Part shown: in pieces, positions 9,553-17,583 of the stretch | Position numbering within the stretch: position 1 is the stretch's first letter | Layout of the letters: the number at the start of each line of letters is the position of its first letter | Origin: VRUE01 sp963702035 | Lineage (GTDB): Bacteria; Actinomycetota; Thermoleophilia; Solirubrobacterales; 70-9 | DNA: 64,000 bases | Assembly (NCBI GenBank): GCA_963702035.1 | Contig: OY969700.1 | Coordinates: 2,480,001 to 2,544,000 of the forward strand | Direction of reading: 5' to 3' | Notes under the pieces: model-generated | Database searches by the model: none | Told to the model about the DNA's origin: nothing | The model's input: the letters and a program-made list of their open reading frames with translations, nothing else | Program-made: the position numbers and the translations under genes

Positions 9553-10470
9553 TCAGGCAGCGGAGTCGCCGGCGCCGCGAGCGATCTCCCGCAGCACGTC
9601 GAGCATCGTCGCCACCGCCGGGGTGACCGCGGCCGCGCGCGGGGTTGCGGCGAAGACCTTGCGCACCGGGCTGCTCGGCAGCAGCGCGCGAATGCGGATA
9701 TCGGCGCGGACGGTGGAGAGCGCCAGCCGCGGGATCAGCGCCACGCCGACGCCGGCGGCGACCAGGCCCTGCACGGTCTGGTAATCGTCGCTTTCGAATG
9801 AGACCCGCGGCTCGAAGCCCGCCGCGTGGCAGGAGCGGACGACGTGGCGGGCACAGGGGGTGGAGGCAGAGGTCTGGATCCAGGCCTCCTCGCGCAGGTC
9901 CTCGAGGCGCAGATCCTTGCGCCGCGCCAGGCGGTGGCTGGCGGGGAGAGCGAGGTGCAGCGGATCGTCGACCAGCTCGTAGCGCCTCATGCCGGCGCCG
10001 AGCCGCTCGCCGACGCCCTCGAACTCGTAGAGCAGGACGAAGTCGAGTTCGCCGGCCCGCAGGCGCGGCGCGATCTCCTCCGGCTCGCCCTCTGCCAGGC
10101 TCACCTCGACCCCCGGGTGGGAAGAGCGGAAGCCGGCGATTGCCCGCGGCATCAGCGTCGCTCCCGCACTGGGGAAGGATGCCGTGCGCAGCCTCCCGCC
10201 GCGCCCGGCCGCTATCGCCGCCAGCTCGGCCTCGGCCGTCTCCATGCCGGCCAGGATGCCGCCGACGTGGGCGGCCAGGGCCGCGCCGGCCGCCGTCGGG
10301 CGAACGCCGCCGCGGCTGCGCTCGATCAGCGGCGTGCCGATTTCGTCCTCCAGCGCCGCGATCGACTGCGACACCGCCGACTGCGAGTAGGAGAGGGCAT
10401 CGGCGGCCGCCGAGAAGGAGCTTCGCTCGACTACCTCGCGAAAGACGTTGAGGCGGTTCGCATTGAGCAT
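9553..10470 (-). CDS. LysR-family transcriptional regulator
   Basis: A 305-residue DNA-binding regulator. The N-terminal winged helix-turn-helix is clear (FREVVERSSFSAAADAL, SQSAVSQSIAALE), followed by a periplasmic-binding-protein-like effector domain (RTASFPSAG, LDFVLLYE). The ATG at 10470 gives the standard LysR N-terminus; a TTG at 10491 would add seven residues, and neither has a clear SD. It diverges from the universal stress protein gene at 10573, and LysR proteins usually control a divergent neighbour, so that gene is the likely target along with itself. Effector unknown. Confidence 0.88.
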   Translation of the reverse strand: MLNANRLNVFREVVERSSFSAAADALSYSQSAVSQSIAALEDEIGTPLIERSRGGVRPTAAGAALAAHVGGILAGMETAEAELAAIAAGRGGRLRTASFPSAGATLMPRAIAGFRSSHPGVEVSLAEGEPEEIAPRLRAGELDFVLLYEFEGVGERLGAGMRRYELVDDPLHLALPASHRLARRKDLRLEDLREEAWIQTSASTPCARHVVRSCHAAGFEPRVSFESDDYQTVQGLVAAGVGVALIPRLALSTVRADIRIRALLPSSPVRKVFAATPRAAAVTPAVATMLDVLREIARGAGDSAA

Positions 10471-10572
10471 AAGGAATACTGATCTTAACAAGCAGAAATA
10501 ACAGTTGCGCTGATGCTAACCCGGTGCCACGATCGTCCCCGAACTTCCGAATACCCCTCAAGGAGGCACCAA

Positions 10573-11271
10573 ATGGCTTTGAAGATCATCGTTTCCTACG
10601 ACGACACCGACAACGACCGCGACGCCCTCGCGCTCGGCCGGCTCCTCGCCTACGCGGGCGCCGATCTCGAGCTCGCCTACGTCCGCCACTCCTACGGCGA
10701 GTCGCTGGAGCAGCAGGAGGCCGAGGAGCTGCTCGCTCGGGGCGCCGCCGCGGCCGGGGCGCCGGACATGCCGCGCCGGGTCGTGGTCAACCCGAACACC
10801 AGCGTCGGCCTCTCCGAGCTGGCCGAAGCGGAGAACGCCGACGTGATCGTCTTCGGCTCGGAGTACCGGACCGCGGCCGGGACCGTCAAGCCCGGGATCT
10901 CCGCCCACAAACTGCTGCTCGGCGGCCCGGCGGCGATCGCCGTCGCCCCGGCCGACCTGCGCGAGCACCCCTCGGTGGGCGTCAACACGATCGGCGTCCT
11001 CGACGAGGGCGACGATGCCGCCCGGGCGACCGCCGACAGCCTCGCCGCGGCCCTCGGTGCCAGCGTCGTCAAGTACGAGCGTGGCCCGGTCAACCTGCTG
11101 GTCGTCGGCTCCCGCCCCGAGTCGCCGCGGGGCAAAGTCACGCTCAGCGCGTCGAGCGACTACGCGGTCGAGGCGGCCACCTTCCCGGTGGTCGTCGTCC
11201 CCCGCGGCGTCACGGTCCGCTTCGACGCCGGTGCGTCCGCGGGTCCCGCGGAGCCGTCGGTCAGCGTCTAG
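10573..11271 (+). CDS. Universal stress protein family
   Basis: 232 residues with tandem alpha/beta nucleotide-binding (UspA-like) halves: an N-terminal strand KIIVSYDDTDNDRDAL, a central ADVIVFGSEYRT, and a closing VNLLVVGSRP followed by FPVVVVPRG. The classical GxxGx9GS ATP motif is only partly recognisable, so ATP binding is uncertain. A textbook AGGAGG at 10561-10566 fixes the ATG at 10573. It diverges from the LysR gene. The stop codon overlaps the convergent hypothetical gene by 11 bases. Confidence 0.82.
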   Translation: MALKIIVSYDDTDNDRDALALGRLLAYAGADLELAYVRHSYGESLEQQEAEELLARGAAAAGAPDMPRRVVVNPNTSVGLSELAEAENADVIVFGSEYRTAAGTVKPGISAHKLLLGGPAAIAVAPADLREHPSVGVNTIGVLDEGDDAARATADSLAAALGASVVKYERGPVNLLVVGSRPESPRGKVTLSASSDYAVEAATFPVVVVPRGVTVRFDAGASAGPAEPSVSV

Positions 11272-11719
11272 GTTCCCCGGGGCGCTTCATAATCAGGATC
11301 ACGGCCGCGACCTCCGGGTCGCGGCCGTCGAGCCTCTTCTCGGCGTCGCCAAGGGCAACCGGCTGGGCCTGCTGGCCGGCGAGCATCGCGGCCACGGTCG
11401 CCTCGGGCAGCTCGGCCTCGACCAGAAAGGCGTCGGGCAGGTTTGGCGTCTTGGTCTGCGCCAGCATCCGTTTGCTCACATCCTCGGCCGAGCGCTCCGC
11501 ATTTGACCAGCCCTGGCCGAAGGAGAGATCCGGGGTGCCGAGATGGGGGCCCTCGAGGATCCGCAAGGAGCTCTCCCGCGGGTCCCACTCCTGTTCACCG
11601 AGCTCGACCGTGCGTCTCGTCAGCCACGGCTCGAGGACCGTTCGTCGCAGCTCGTCCTCGCTCAGGTTGAAGGCGCGGGCGTGATTGAGGGCGCCGCGGA
11701 TCTCGACATGGAAGGACAT
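11261..11719 (-). CDS. Conserved-looking hypothetical protein
   Basis: 152 residues with no signal peptide or membrane helix. The N-terminus (MSFHVEIRGALNHARAFNLSEDELRR) is amphipathic and resembles a small cytoplasmic alpha/beta protein; the C-terminus is a strand EVAAVILIMKRP. Codon use is normal for the genome. I do not recognise the family. It converges on the universal stress protein gene, overlapping by 11 bases, and diverges from the HAD phosphatase gene. Confidence 0.6.
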   Translation of the reverse strand: MSFHVEIRGALNHARAFNLSEDELRRTVLEPWLTRRTVELGEQEWDPRESSLRILEGPHLGTPDLSFGQGWSNAERSAEDVSKRMLAQTKTPNLPDAFLVEAELPEATVAAMLAGQQAQPVALGDAEKRLDGRDPEVAAVILIMKRPGEPRR

Positions 11720-11778
11720 GCGCCAACCCTACTCATGGCGTGCCGTCCGGCGATCGGCGCATTCGCGATGATCCCGGG

Positions 11779-12435
11779 GTGAGTGCCCCCTCGCCGACAG
11801 CCGTCGTCTTCGACAACGACGGCCTGCTGCTCGACACCGAGTCGGTCTGGACGCGGGCTGAGCATGACCTCTTCGAGCGGCGCGGGCTCGACTTCACCCC
11901 CGCCGACAAGCGCGAGCTGGTCGGCACCTCGGCGGAGATCGCCGGTGGCATCCTCGAGCGGCGTTTGGGCGAGCCCGGCCGCGCTTTCGCGCTTATCGAA
12001 GAGTTGAACGAGCTGGTGGTCGCCGAGCTCGAGCACGGGGTGGAGGCGATGCTCGGCGCGCGCGAGCTGCTTTACGCCCTGAAGCGGCGCGGCACACCGA
12101 TCGGGCTCGTCTCCAACTCGCCGCTCGTCTTCGTCCAGCGCTCGCTGGAGATCGCCGGCTTCGACGACAGCTTCGATGTCGTGATCAGCGCCCACGAAGT
12201 CGCGGCGCCGAAGCCCGCGCCGGACCCGTATCTGGAGGCCTGTCGGCGGCTCGGCGTCGAGCCCGGACCGGACGTGGTCGCCCTGGAGGACTCGCCAACC
12301 GGTGTCGCCGCCGCCCGAGCGGCCGGTCTTACCGTGATCGGGATCCCCTCTCTGGAGGGCATCGTGCTGGAGGAGGCCCACCACCTCGCCGAGTCGCTTT
12401 TGGACCAGGTCGTTGCCCGGCGTCTTTCGCTGTAG
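11779..12435 (+). CDS. HAD-superfamily phosphatase, beta-phosphoglucomutase-like
   Basis: 218 residues. HAD motif I is VVFDNDGLLLDTE (nucleophile Asp in DND), motif II is the SNS of IGLVSNSP, and motifs III/IV are seen as KPAPDPYLEA and ALEDSPTGVAAARAAG, with a C1 helical cap between I and II. It probably dephosphorylates a small sugar or nucleotide phosphate. The GTG at 11779 is chosen because it puts motif I at the usual 8-10 residues from the start; an upstream ATG at 11740 would add 13 unlikely residues. The stop lies 11 bases before a family-1 palindromic repeat. Confidence 0.85.
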   Translation: MSAPSPTAVVFDNDGLLLDTESVWTRAEHDLFERRGLDFTPADKRELVGTSAEIAGGILERRLGEPGRAFALIEELNELVVAELEHGVEAMLGARELLYALKRRGTPIGLVSNSPLVFVQRSLEIAGFDDSFDVVISAHEVAAPKPAPDPYLEACRRLGVEPGPDVVALEDSPTGVAAARAAGLTVIGIPSLEGIVLEEAHHLAESLLDQVVARRLSL

Positions 12436-12446
12436 ACGTGGTCGGA

Positions 12447-12557
12447 AGGCATCCGGGTAGGGGTTCCACTTAACTTCTTTCGGTGGATCGCGGGTGGGCT
12501 GTCGCCCAATGCCGACACCGAAAAAGTACAAGACGTTCCACCCCTACCCGGATGCCT
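12447..12557. repeat. Palindromic repeat family 1, copy 1
   Basis: 111-bp element. The outer arms AGGCATCCGGGTAGGGG / CCCCTACCCGGATGCCT pair perfectly (17 bp). Inside them lie the conserved TTCCACTTAACTTCTTTCGG on the left and CACCGAAAAAGTACAAGACG on the right, which form an inner stem, and at the tip a small GGGC-TGTC-GCCC hairpin. It fills the gap between the convergent HAD and hypothetical genes, ending one base before the stop codon of the latter. Copies 2-4 have the same core but different arm sequences. Confidence 0.9.
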
Positions 12558-12558
12558 C

Positions 12559-13521
12559 CTAGCCGCGCAGTACGCGGCGGCGGCGTAGGACGCGCTCGCA
12601 GAGTTCCGTCAGCTCGGTGACGTTGCGCTCGTCGTCGACGGGTAGCTGGCCTCGCAGCGCGGCGTTGCCAGCTTCTCCCGCTTGCTTGCGTCGCTCGTTT
12701 AGCTCGCTTATGTCGCTTTCGTGATCCGGGTCGGCGAGCGATCCGTCGAGCTCGACAAGCATCGCCTCCACCGCTACCCGCAGCTGCAGTGCTGCCTCTC
12801 TTAGGCGACTGGCGTCGAGGTCAGCGCGGGCGCGGAGGACGAGCATCTCGCAGGCGTCGAAGCGCTCGCGGCCGCCGAGGACGGCCGCGACGCGCTCTTG
12901 GGGGCGCAGCTCTTCGTCCTTCCGGCGCCGTGCGCTTGCCGCGGAGCGCGCGTCGACCTCTCGGGCAGATGAGAAGCGGCCGGAGGCGACCTCCTTGCCG
13001 CTGCCGTGGCCGATGCGCACGGTGGCCGCCCGGTCTGCGCGCAGCTCGGTGCCGAGCGGGTCGGCGCTTGCCACGGCGTGCGCATGGATCGCCCGATTGA
13101 GCAGAGCGACCCCCTCGGCGACCACGGCGTCGATCGAGTCCTCGGAGGCGAGCGCGCCCTCCAGCCAGGCGTCGGCTTCTCCGGCCTCCTCGAAGGGCTC
13201 CTCGGCGCGCACCGCGGTGACGCGGCTCAAGGGCAGGGGCGCGGGGTCGGCGGCCGCCTCGGACTCCTTCGGCCGGCGTCGCCGGCGACGGGGCGGGGGA
13301 GGGGCGCCGACCGTTTCGATGACGAGTACCCGCTGCCCGTCGTCGCCGCGAGCCAGGTAGCGACCGTCCGGCACGGCGAGCGTGCCGGCGAACTCGAGCT
13401 GGACGAATCCGAAGAGCTGCGTCAGTCGCCCTTGCGCTTGTCCGGCAACGAGAACTTGGAAGGGCCGGTCGGCACCTTCGGGTTCTCGATCCGCTCGAGG
13501 CGGTGGGTCAGTCGCTGCCAT
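12559..13521 (-). CDS. Hypothetical protein, Arg-rich linker and helical C-terminus
   Basis: Up to 320 residues. An N-terminal beta-rich module (GFVQLEFAGTLAVPDGRYL, QRVLVIETVG) is joined by a basic PPPPRRRRRRP linker to a long helical region rich in Ala, Arg and Glu, ending with a cluster ELCERVLRRRRVLRG. No known domain recognised. The listed ATG at 13521 overlaps the upstream hydrolase gene by 100 bases; no ATG/GTG/TTG occurs in frame near the end of that gene, and the next GTG would cut into the beta module. A CTG overlapping the TGA of the upstream gene (CTGA) is an alternative start. The sequence looks like a genuine gene, co-transcribed with the hydrolase. Confidence 0.55.
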   Translation of the reverse strand: MAATDPPPRADREPEGADRPFQVLVAGQAQGRLTQLFGFVQLEFAGTLAVPDGRYLARGDDGQRVLVIETVGAPPPPRRRRRRPKESEAAADPAPLPLSRVTAVRAEEPFEEAGEADAWLEGALASEDSIDAVVAEGVALLNRAIHAHAVASADPLGTELRADRAATVRIGHGSGKEVASGRFSSAREVDARSAASARRRKDEELRPQERVAAVLGGRERFDACEMLVLRARADLDASRLREAALQLRVAVEAMLVELDGSLADPDHESDISELNERRKQAGEAGNAALRGQLPVDDERNVTELTELCERVLRRRRVLRG

Positions 13522-15695
13522 TGGTCGGGCTTCAGCATCGCATTGAGCTGTTCGCCGAAGACTCCCGCTTCCGGCCGGTAGCCGACGTGGACATGGTCGT
13601 AGTGGTCGGGCAGCGCGAAGCTGGTTTCGCCGGGTAGATCCTCCAGTGAGATCACCTGGTGCGGGTGCATCGTCCCCTGTAGCTGCAGGACCGTTTTGAT
13701 CAGCTCGTCGGTGAGCGTGCCCGGCCCTTGACGGCCGGTCACCGGCACCCCGTCGATCGTCGCGATGTCGACCGCATCCCCGGTCGAGTGCTCGGAGACG
13801 TTGCCCGAGGTGGTCAGATAGCTATGGCCGCACTCGAGCGCGGTGATCGTCAGCGTGAAGCCTTTGGAGACGAGGTACTCGAGCATCGCCAGGACCCGGC
13901 GGTCGATCTTGCCGGTGGCGATGTCGGTGCGGCCGCAGTCGTAGATTTCGAGGTTTTCGTCGGCGAGCACGCGGCGCTCGAGCGCCTCCTTGGAGAGCAG
14001 CAGCACGCCGGCCCCGCCGAGGTCGGCCGAGAGCGGGTTCTTGCCGTCGGCCCGGTAGATCGCCGTCGCCTCGAGCAGCTTCCAGCCGTCGAGAATCGGC
14101 TTCGGGTCGATTCGCGGCGCGCCCTTGCCGGCCGGCCGGATCGCGAAGTTGATGTGCGGGTCGACGCCGTCTTTACCCGCCCCGATCCGGGCCAGGACGG
14201 TCCCCGCTATAACCTTCGACCCGACCCTGAGGGTTCCGTCGGCGCCCTTTGCGGCCGCGCTGTCAACGGCTCCGCTTGCCCGCGTTTGCTCGCCCGTCGT
14301 CCTGCCCGGTAGGGCGTAAAGGCGGGGGCGGATGTTCTGGCTGTCGACCGGAACCCGTTTCTCCTTGCCGGTCGGCATCACCACGGTGCGGTGCTTGCGC
14401 ACGATCGTGCCCAGCTTCGCGTAGAGGTAGCGGTTGCCGTAGGCGTCGCGCAGGACGACGTAGCGGCCGAGTTTCTTCGAGCTGCCCATCTTCACGATCA
14501 CGCCGTCGTTGACGGCGACCACCGGCGCTCCGTCGTGGGCGAAGATGTTGATTCCGCGCCGGGTGGGCGAGGAGGAGATAACTTCGGCGGCGTTGCCGTA
14601 TTCGTCGCGCACACCGGGCGTCGCTTTGCTCAGCGCCGCCCGGGCAGCGATGTCGTCGGCGTAACGGGCGTCGGCGGCGACCGGGAAGTGGGCGCCCTCG
14701 GTCAGGCCGGTCAGCGAGCCGACCAGCTGGGTCGGCAACTTGCCGTAAGCGCGCGCGTAGAGCAGCACCTCCTGGACGTACCAGTCGGCGTGGTTGTAGG
14801 CGAAGATCGCGTGGTAGAGGTCATTGCTGCCACCCGCCACCTTGAGGTAGTGGGCCGCGGCGCAGATCGCGTCGACCGGGTTGTAGGGGTCTTTGCGACC
14901 GTCCCCGTTGGCATCGAGCCCGTACATTTCCCAGCTCGAGGGCAGGAACTGCATCCAGCCGACGGCGCCGGCGGTGGAGGGGCCCATGTTGGTGCCGAAG
15001 GCGGTCTCGATTTTGTTGATCGAGGCGAGCACCTCCCAGGGGATCCCGTACTCGGTGCCGCAGGCCTGGTAAATCGGCAGCAGGAAGGGCGGGATCTCGA
15101 ACGAGTCGATGACGAAGTTCGGAACGCCGATCGGAGACGGGCCGAAGGCGGCAAAGGTCGTCGTCGGGTTGGCGCCGGTCGGCGCACCGCCCTGGTTGAA
15201 CCGCGAGCCACCGTCGGCGCCTTCGGCCGCGGCCTGGTCGCCGCCGGTCGCGCTCGGCGCCGTCACCCCGCCGCTTTCCGTCCCGCCGCCGAGGCTCTGG
15301 TTCCGCTTGACGCCAGCGCCGGATTCTTCACCCGCTTCCGAGGCGTTCAGGGTGGCGCCGCTCTGGACCTTGCCGCCGCCCCGCGGCTCTTCCGCGGCGC
15401 CCGGCGCCTTGGGTTTCGCCGCTGCTTCCTTTTCCGGTTCGGGTTCCTCGGTCTTGTCGGAGGCCGATTCGCAGTCCGGGTCTTCGAGGTCGGTCAGGCC
15501 GTCTTCGTCGTCGTCGACTCCGTTGGCGCAGGCCGGAGGCTGCGCGGAGGGCAAGACCGAGGTCGTCGTCAGCCCGCCGGCCGCCTGGCTGTCGCCGAGA
15601 CCGGTCGGGGGGTCGGCACCGGCCATGCCGACGCCAAGTGCGGTGACAACCGCGAAGCCGGCCAGGGCAATGATCAGTGCGAGCTTTTGTCTCAT
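13422..15695 (-). CDS. Secreted three-domain cell-wall protein: SLT + M23-like + M15-like
   Basis: 757 residues, exported by an N-terminal signal peptide (about 1-27). A Pro/Glu/Gly-rich linker follows, then a soluble lytic transglycosylase domain (VLASINKIETAFGTNMGPST, GAVGWMQFLPSSW, FAYNHADWYV), then an M23/LytM fold (GINIFAHDGAPVVAVNDGVI to DPHINFAI), then an M15-type carboxypeptidase domain (SEHSTGDAVDIATI, ALPDHYDHVHVGY). In the M23 module the usual HxxxD is replaced by GINI and the HxH by HIN, so it is probably non-catalytic and may bind peptidoglycan or regulate. The M15 zinc residues look intact. The ATG at 15695 gives the signal peptide. The 254-bp upstream gap holds no gene; I looked for a c-di-AMP riboswitch there and could not see its conserved blocks. 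Confidence 0.85.
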   Translation of the reverse strand: MRQKLALIIALAGFAVVTALGVGMAGADPPTGLGDSQAAGGLTTTSVLPSAQPPACANGVDDDEDGLTDLEDPDCESASDKTEEPEPEKEAAAKPKAPGAAEEPRGGGKVQSGATLNASEAGEESGAGVKRNQSLGGGTESGGVTAPSATGGDQAAAEGADGGSRFNQGGAPTGANPTTTFAAFGPSPIGVPNFVIDSFEIPPFLLPIYQACGTEYGIPWEVLASINKIETAFGTNMGPSTAGAVGWMQFLPSSWEMYGLDANGDGRKDPYNPVDAICAAAHYLKVAGGSNDLYHAIFAYNHADWYVQEVLLYARAYGKLPTQLVGSLTGLTEGAHFPVAADARYADDIAARAALSKATPGVRDEYGNAAEVISSSPTRRGINIFAHDGAPVVAVNDGVIVKMGSSKKLGRYVVLRDAYGNRYLYAKLGTIVRKHRTVVMPTGKEKRVPVDSQNIRPRLYALPGRTTGEQTRASGAVDSAAAKGADGTLRVGSKVIAGTVLARIGAGKDGVDPHINFAIRPAGKGAPRIDPKPILDGWKLLEATAIYRADGKNPLSADLGGAGVLLLSKEALERRVLADENLEIYDCGRTDIATGKIDRRVLAMLEYLVSKGFTLTITALECGHSYLTTSGNVSEHSTGDAVDIATIDGVPVTGRQGPGTLTDELIKTVLQLQGTMHPHQVISLEDLPGETSFALPDHYDHVHVGYRPEAGVFGEQLNAMLKPDQWQRLTHRLERIENPKVPTGPSKFSLPDKRKGD

Positions 15696-15949
15696 ACGTC
15701 GGCGCCTCTGCCTCTGTTCCCTGCATGCACGAGTAGTTGCCTACCCGCGTCCACCCTCTCCCCAAGCATCGAGCACGCCCACGCTACTCGCTGGCGCAGA
15801 GGGGCGCAACGCGGTGCGGCGCCCCCCAACATGCCCTTAATCAACGGCTGGCTCATGCCTGAGGCCAGGCAGCATTTCAAGCCCCTCGGATGGGCCGGTT
15901 AACAACTTGTTTCGACCCATGGACGGGGGGAATCTCTAAGGTGTCCCGG

Positions 15950-16279
15950 ATGAGCGTCGAGGACGAGTACGACGACGGGCTGCGGGCGCGCAGCGAGCAG
16001 GCGATCGGCGAGCTGGCGCAGGCCTTGCTCGACAGCAACGTGCTGGAGAACGCGGTCCACGCTGCCTTCGGCGCCCGTGAGAAGGCGCAGGAGGCACAGC
16101 ACGCGGCGATGGCGGCCCTCAACCTGCCCTCGGCGGGCGACGTCGAGCGGCTCGAGCGGCGCCTGCGCTCGCTTTCGCAGCGCCTCGACGAGGTCGAGGA
16201 CGAGCTTGACCGGGTCTCACGCGAGGCCAGTGGCCTGCGGCGGCAGCTGGCTGCCGCCGAGCGTTCTACTGAGGCTTGA
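15950..16279 (+). CDS. Coiled-coil protein, function unknown
   Basis: 109 residues, strongly charged. The second half forms a heptad-like coiled coil (DVERLERRLRSLSQRLDEVEDE onward), preceded by a helical region ENAVHAAFGAREKAQEAQ. There is no export signal. The ATG at 15950 is preferred to one at 15890 because the latter adds an atypical segment over the promoter region. It resembles small helper proteins such as phasin-like or polyhydroxyalkanoate-granule regulators only in composition. It diverges from the cell-wall hydrolase gene and is followed at once by a family-1 repeat. Confidence 0.6.
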   Translation: MSVEDEYDDGLRARSEQAIGELAQALLDSNVLENAVHAAFGAREKAQEAQHAAMAALNLPSAGDVERLERRLRSLSQRLDEVEDELDRVSREASGLRRQLAAAERSTEA

Positions 16280-16394
16280 AGAGCCGATCCGGTAGGGGTT
16301 CCACTTAACTTTTTCGGTGGGGTTGCGGATGGGCTGTCGCCCGAGGCCGGCACCGAAAAAGTACAAGACGTTCCACCCCTACCGGATCGGCTCT
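16280..16394. repeat. Palindromic repeat family 1, copy 2
   Basis: 115-bp element directly after the stop of the coiled-coil gene and two bases before the stop of the convergent phosphorylase-like gene. The outer arms AGAGCCGATCCGGTAGGGG / CCCCTACCGGATCGGCTCT are perfectly complementary. The inner stem ACTTTTTCGGTG / CACCGAAAAAGT is also perfect, and the tip carries GGGC-TGTC-GCCC. Same orientation as the other three copies. Confidence 0.92.
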
Positions 16395-16396
16395 GT

Positions 16397-17077
16397 CTAA
16401 CCCTCAAGTTTAAGGTTAGACAATGCTATTGCGGCAGCTGCGCCGGCTCGCTTTGCCGCCGACTCGAGTTCATCGTCGGCGAGATTTTTGCCACCTGCTT
16501 CGCCGACGATCAGAATGGCTGCCGCGATGAGTCCCAGCTCGCGCCCACGGGCGAAGACGGCGACGGATTGCATGTCGGCTGCGACGACGCCGGTGGGGAT
16601 GCCGTCTGGTTGCAATGAGTCGAGGCTGGCCACCGGGCAAGCTCGGGCTTCGCCCTCCAGCTCCGCAGCCAGTCGATCGAACAGCGATGGGTGGGGTAGC
16701 ACCGACTCGCCCAAGGTGAGCCCGAATGAGGCGGCGCTGCCGGCCGCCGCGACGGCCTCCGTTGGAAGCAGCAGCTCGCCGGGGCGCGCTAGCTCGTCGA
16801 AGGCCCCGCAAGTGCCGACCCGCACCACCCGCTCGACGCCGAGGCCGGCCAGATCGGCCAGGACGATCGCGGCGCTGGGGCCACCCATGCCGGTCGCCTG
16901 GATCGTCAGCTCGTCCCCTGTCGGAGTGCGCCCGGTGTAGCCCCAGAGGCCGCGCGCGTGGTTGCTCATCTTCGGCTTCTCCAGCAGCTCCTGCGCCAGC
17001 AGCAGCGCCCGGCCGGGGTCGCCGACGAGGATCGCGTCCGGGGCGATCGGGGCGGTGGGGCGCAGGCGGGCGGGCAT
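16397..17077 (-). CDS. Purine/uridine phosphorylase-like protein (PNP_UDP family)
   Basis: 227 residues. Family features: phosphate loop near ILVGDPGRALLLAQ, TGMGGPSAAIVLADL, RVGTCGAFDE, and a ribose-site VVAADMQSVAVF in place of the usual EMExxA. It would split a nucleoside with phosphate into base plus ribose-1-phosphate. The Met/Gln in the ribose motif makes the exact substrate uncertain. The ATG at 17077 is chosen because it places the phosphate loop at the normal distance; the open frame further upstream is only an antisense shadow of the PII gene. It diverges from the PII gene. Confidence 0.75.
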   Translation of the reverse strand: MPARLRPTAPIAPDAILVGDPGRALLLAQELLEKPKMSNHARGLWGYTGRTPTGDELTIQATGMGGPSAAIVLADLAGLGVERVVRVGTCGAFDELARPGELLLPTEAVAAAGSAASFGLTLGESVLPHPSLFDRLAAELEGEARACPVASLDSLQPDGIPTGVVAADMQSVAVFARGRELGLIAAAILIVGEAGGKNLADDELESAAKRAGAAAAIALSNLKLEG

Positions 17078-17173
17078 CGATGCCGCATCCTGCCACCGAT
17101 GAGAGAGCCGCGCCTGGGATTTTCTCCAGCCGTCTAAATACAGCCCGGGCAGCGCTTCGTAAGTTGACTCCGG

Positions 17174-17542
17174 ATGAAGAAGGTAGAGGCATTCATTCGC
17201 CATGAGGCGTTCGAGCCGATCCGGGCCGAGCTGCTCGACAAGGGGTTCCCGTCGCTCTCGATCGGCGAGGTCAAGGGCTCGGGGCGTCAGAAAGGCGTGG
17301 TCGAGCGATACCGCGGCTCGGCTCTCACCATCAGCGTCCGGCCGAAGCTGAAGCTGGAGGTCGTGGTCGAGGACAAGGACAAATCCCTCGTCGTCGAGAC
17401 GATCCTCAAGCACGCCCGCACGGGCGAGGTCGGCGACGGCAAGATCTTCGTCCTGCCGGTCGAGGAGGCGATCCGCATCCGCACGGGCGAGGACGGCGAG
17501 ACAGTGCTCCAGGCGCACTCAGAGGAGCAAATCTCCGCTTAG
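17174..17542 (+). CDS. PII-family nitrogen regulatory protein without Tyr51
   Basis: A trimeric 2-oxoglutarate/ATP sensor that normally blocks Amt channels or tunes glutamine synthetase. The 122 residues align over the whole PII length: KGSGRQKG (35-41), RYRGS (45-49), RPKLKLEVVVED, GEVGDGKIFVLPVEE and RIRTGEDG. The T-loop has the standard length, but the modified Tyr51 is Leu (RGSALTIS), so neither uridylylation nor adenylylation at that site is possible. A TAAGTT hexamer at 17160-17165, eight bases upstream of the ATG, without an SD, suggests a leaderless mRNA. Partners in this window would be amt (8099) and the type III glutamine synthetase. Confidence 0.9.
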   Translation: MKKVEAFIRHEAFEPIRAELLDKGFPSLSIGEVKGSGRQKGVVERYRGSALTISVRPKLKLEVVVEDKDKSLVVETILKHARTGEVGDGKIFVLPVEEAIRIRTGEDGETVLQAHSEEQISA

Positions 17543-17583
17543 TACATCGGGTCCCCTCCGGTCATTAGCCTCGATCGTTCTCG

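Noticed and set aside
15696..15949. Possible c-di-AMP (ydaO) riboswitch ahead of the cell-wall hydrolase gene
   Set aside because: DisA is present in the window and such genes are often controlled this way, but the conserved ydaO blocks are not visible in the leader on the correct strand.
12447..16394. CRISPR array
   Set aside because: The repeats are far apart, palindromic and about 110 bp, with no spacers and no cas genes.
16397..17518. A 373-residue phosphorylase with a novel N-terminal domain
   Set aside because: The N-terminal part is antisense to the PII gene; the conserved fold starts at 17077.
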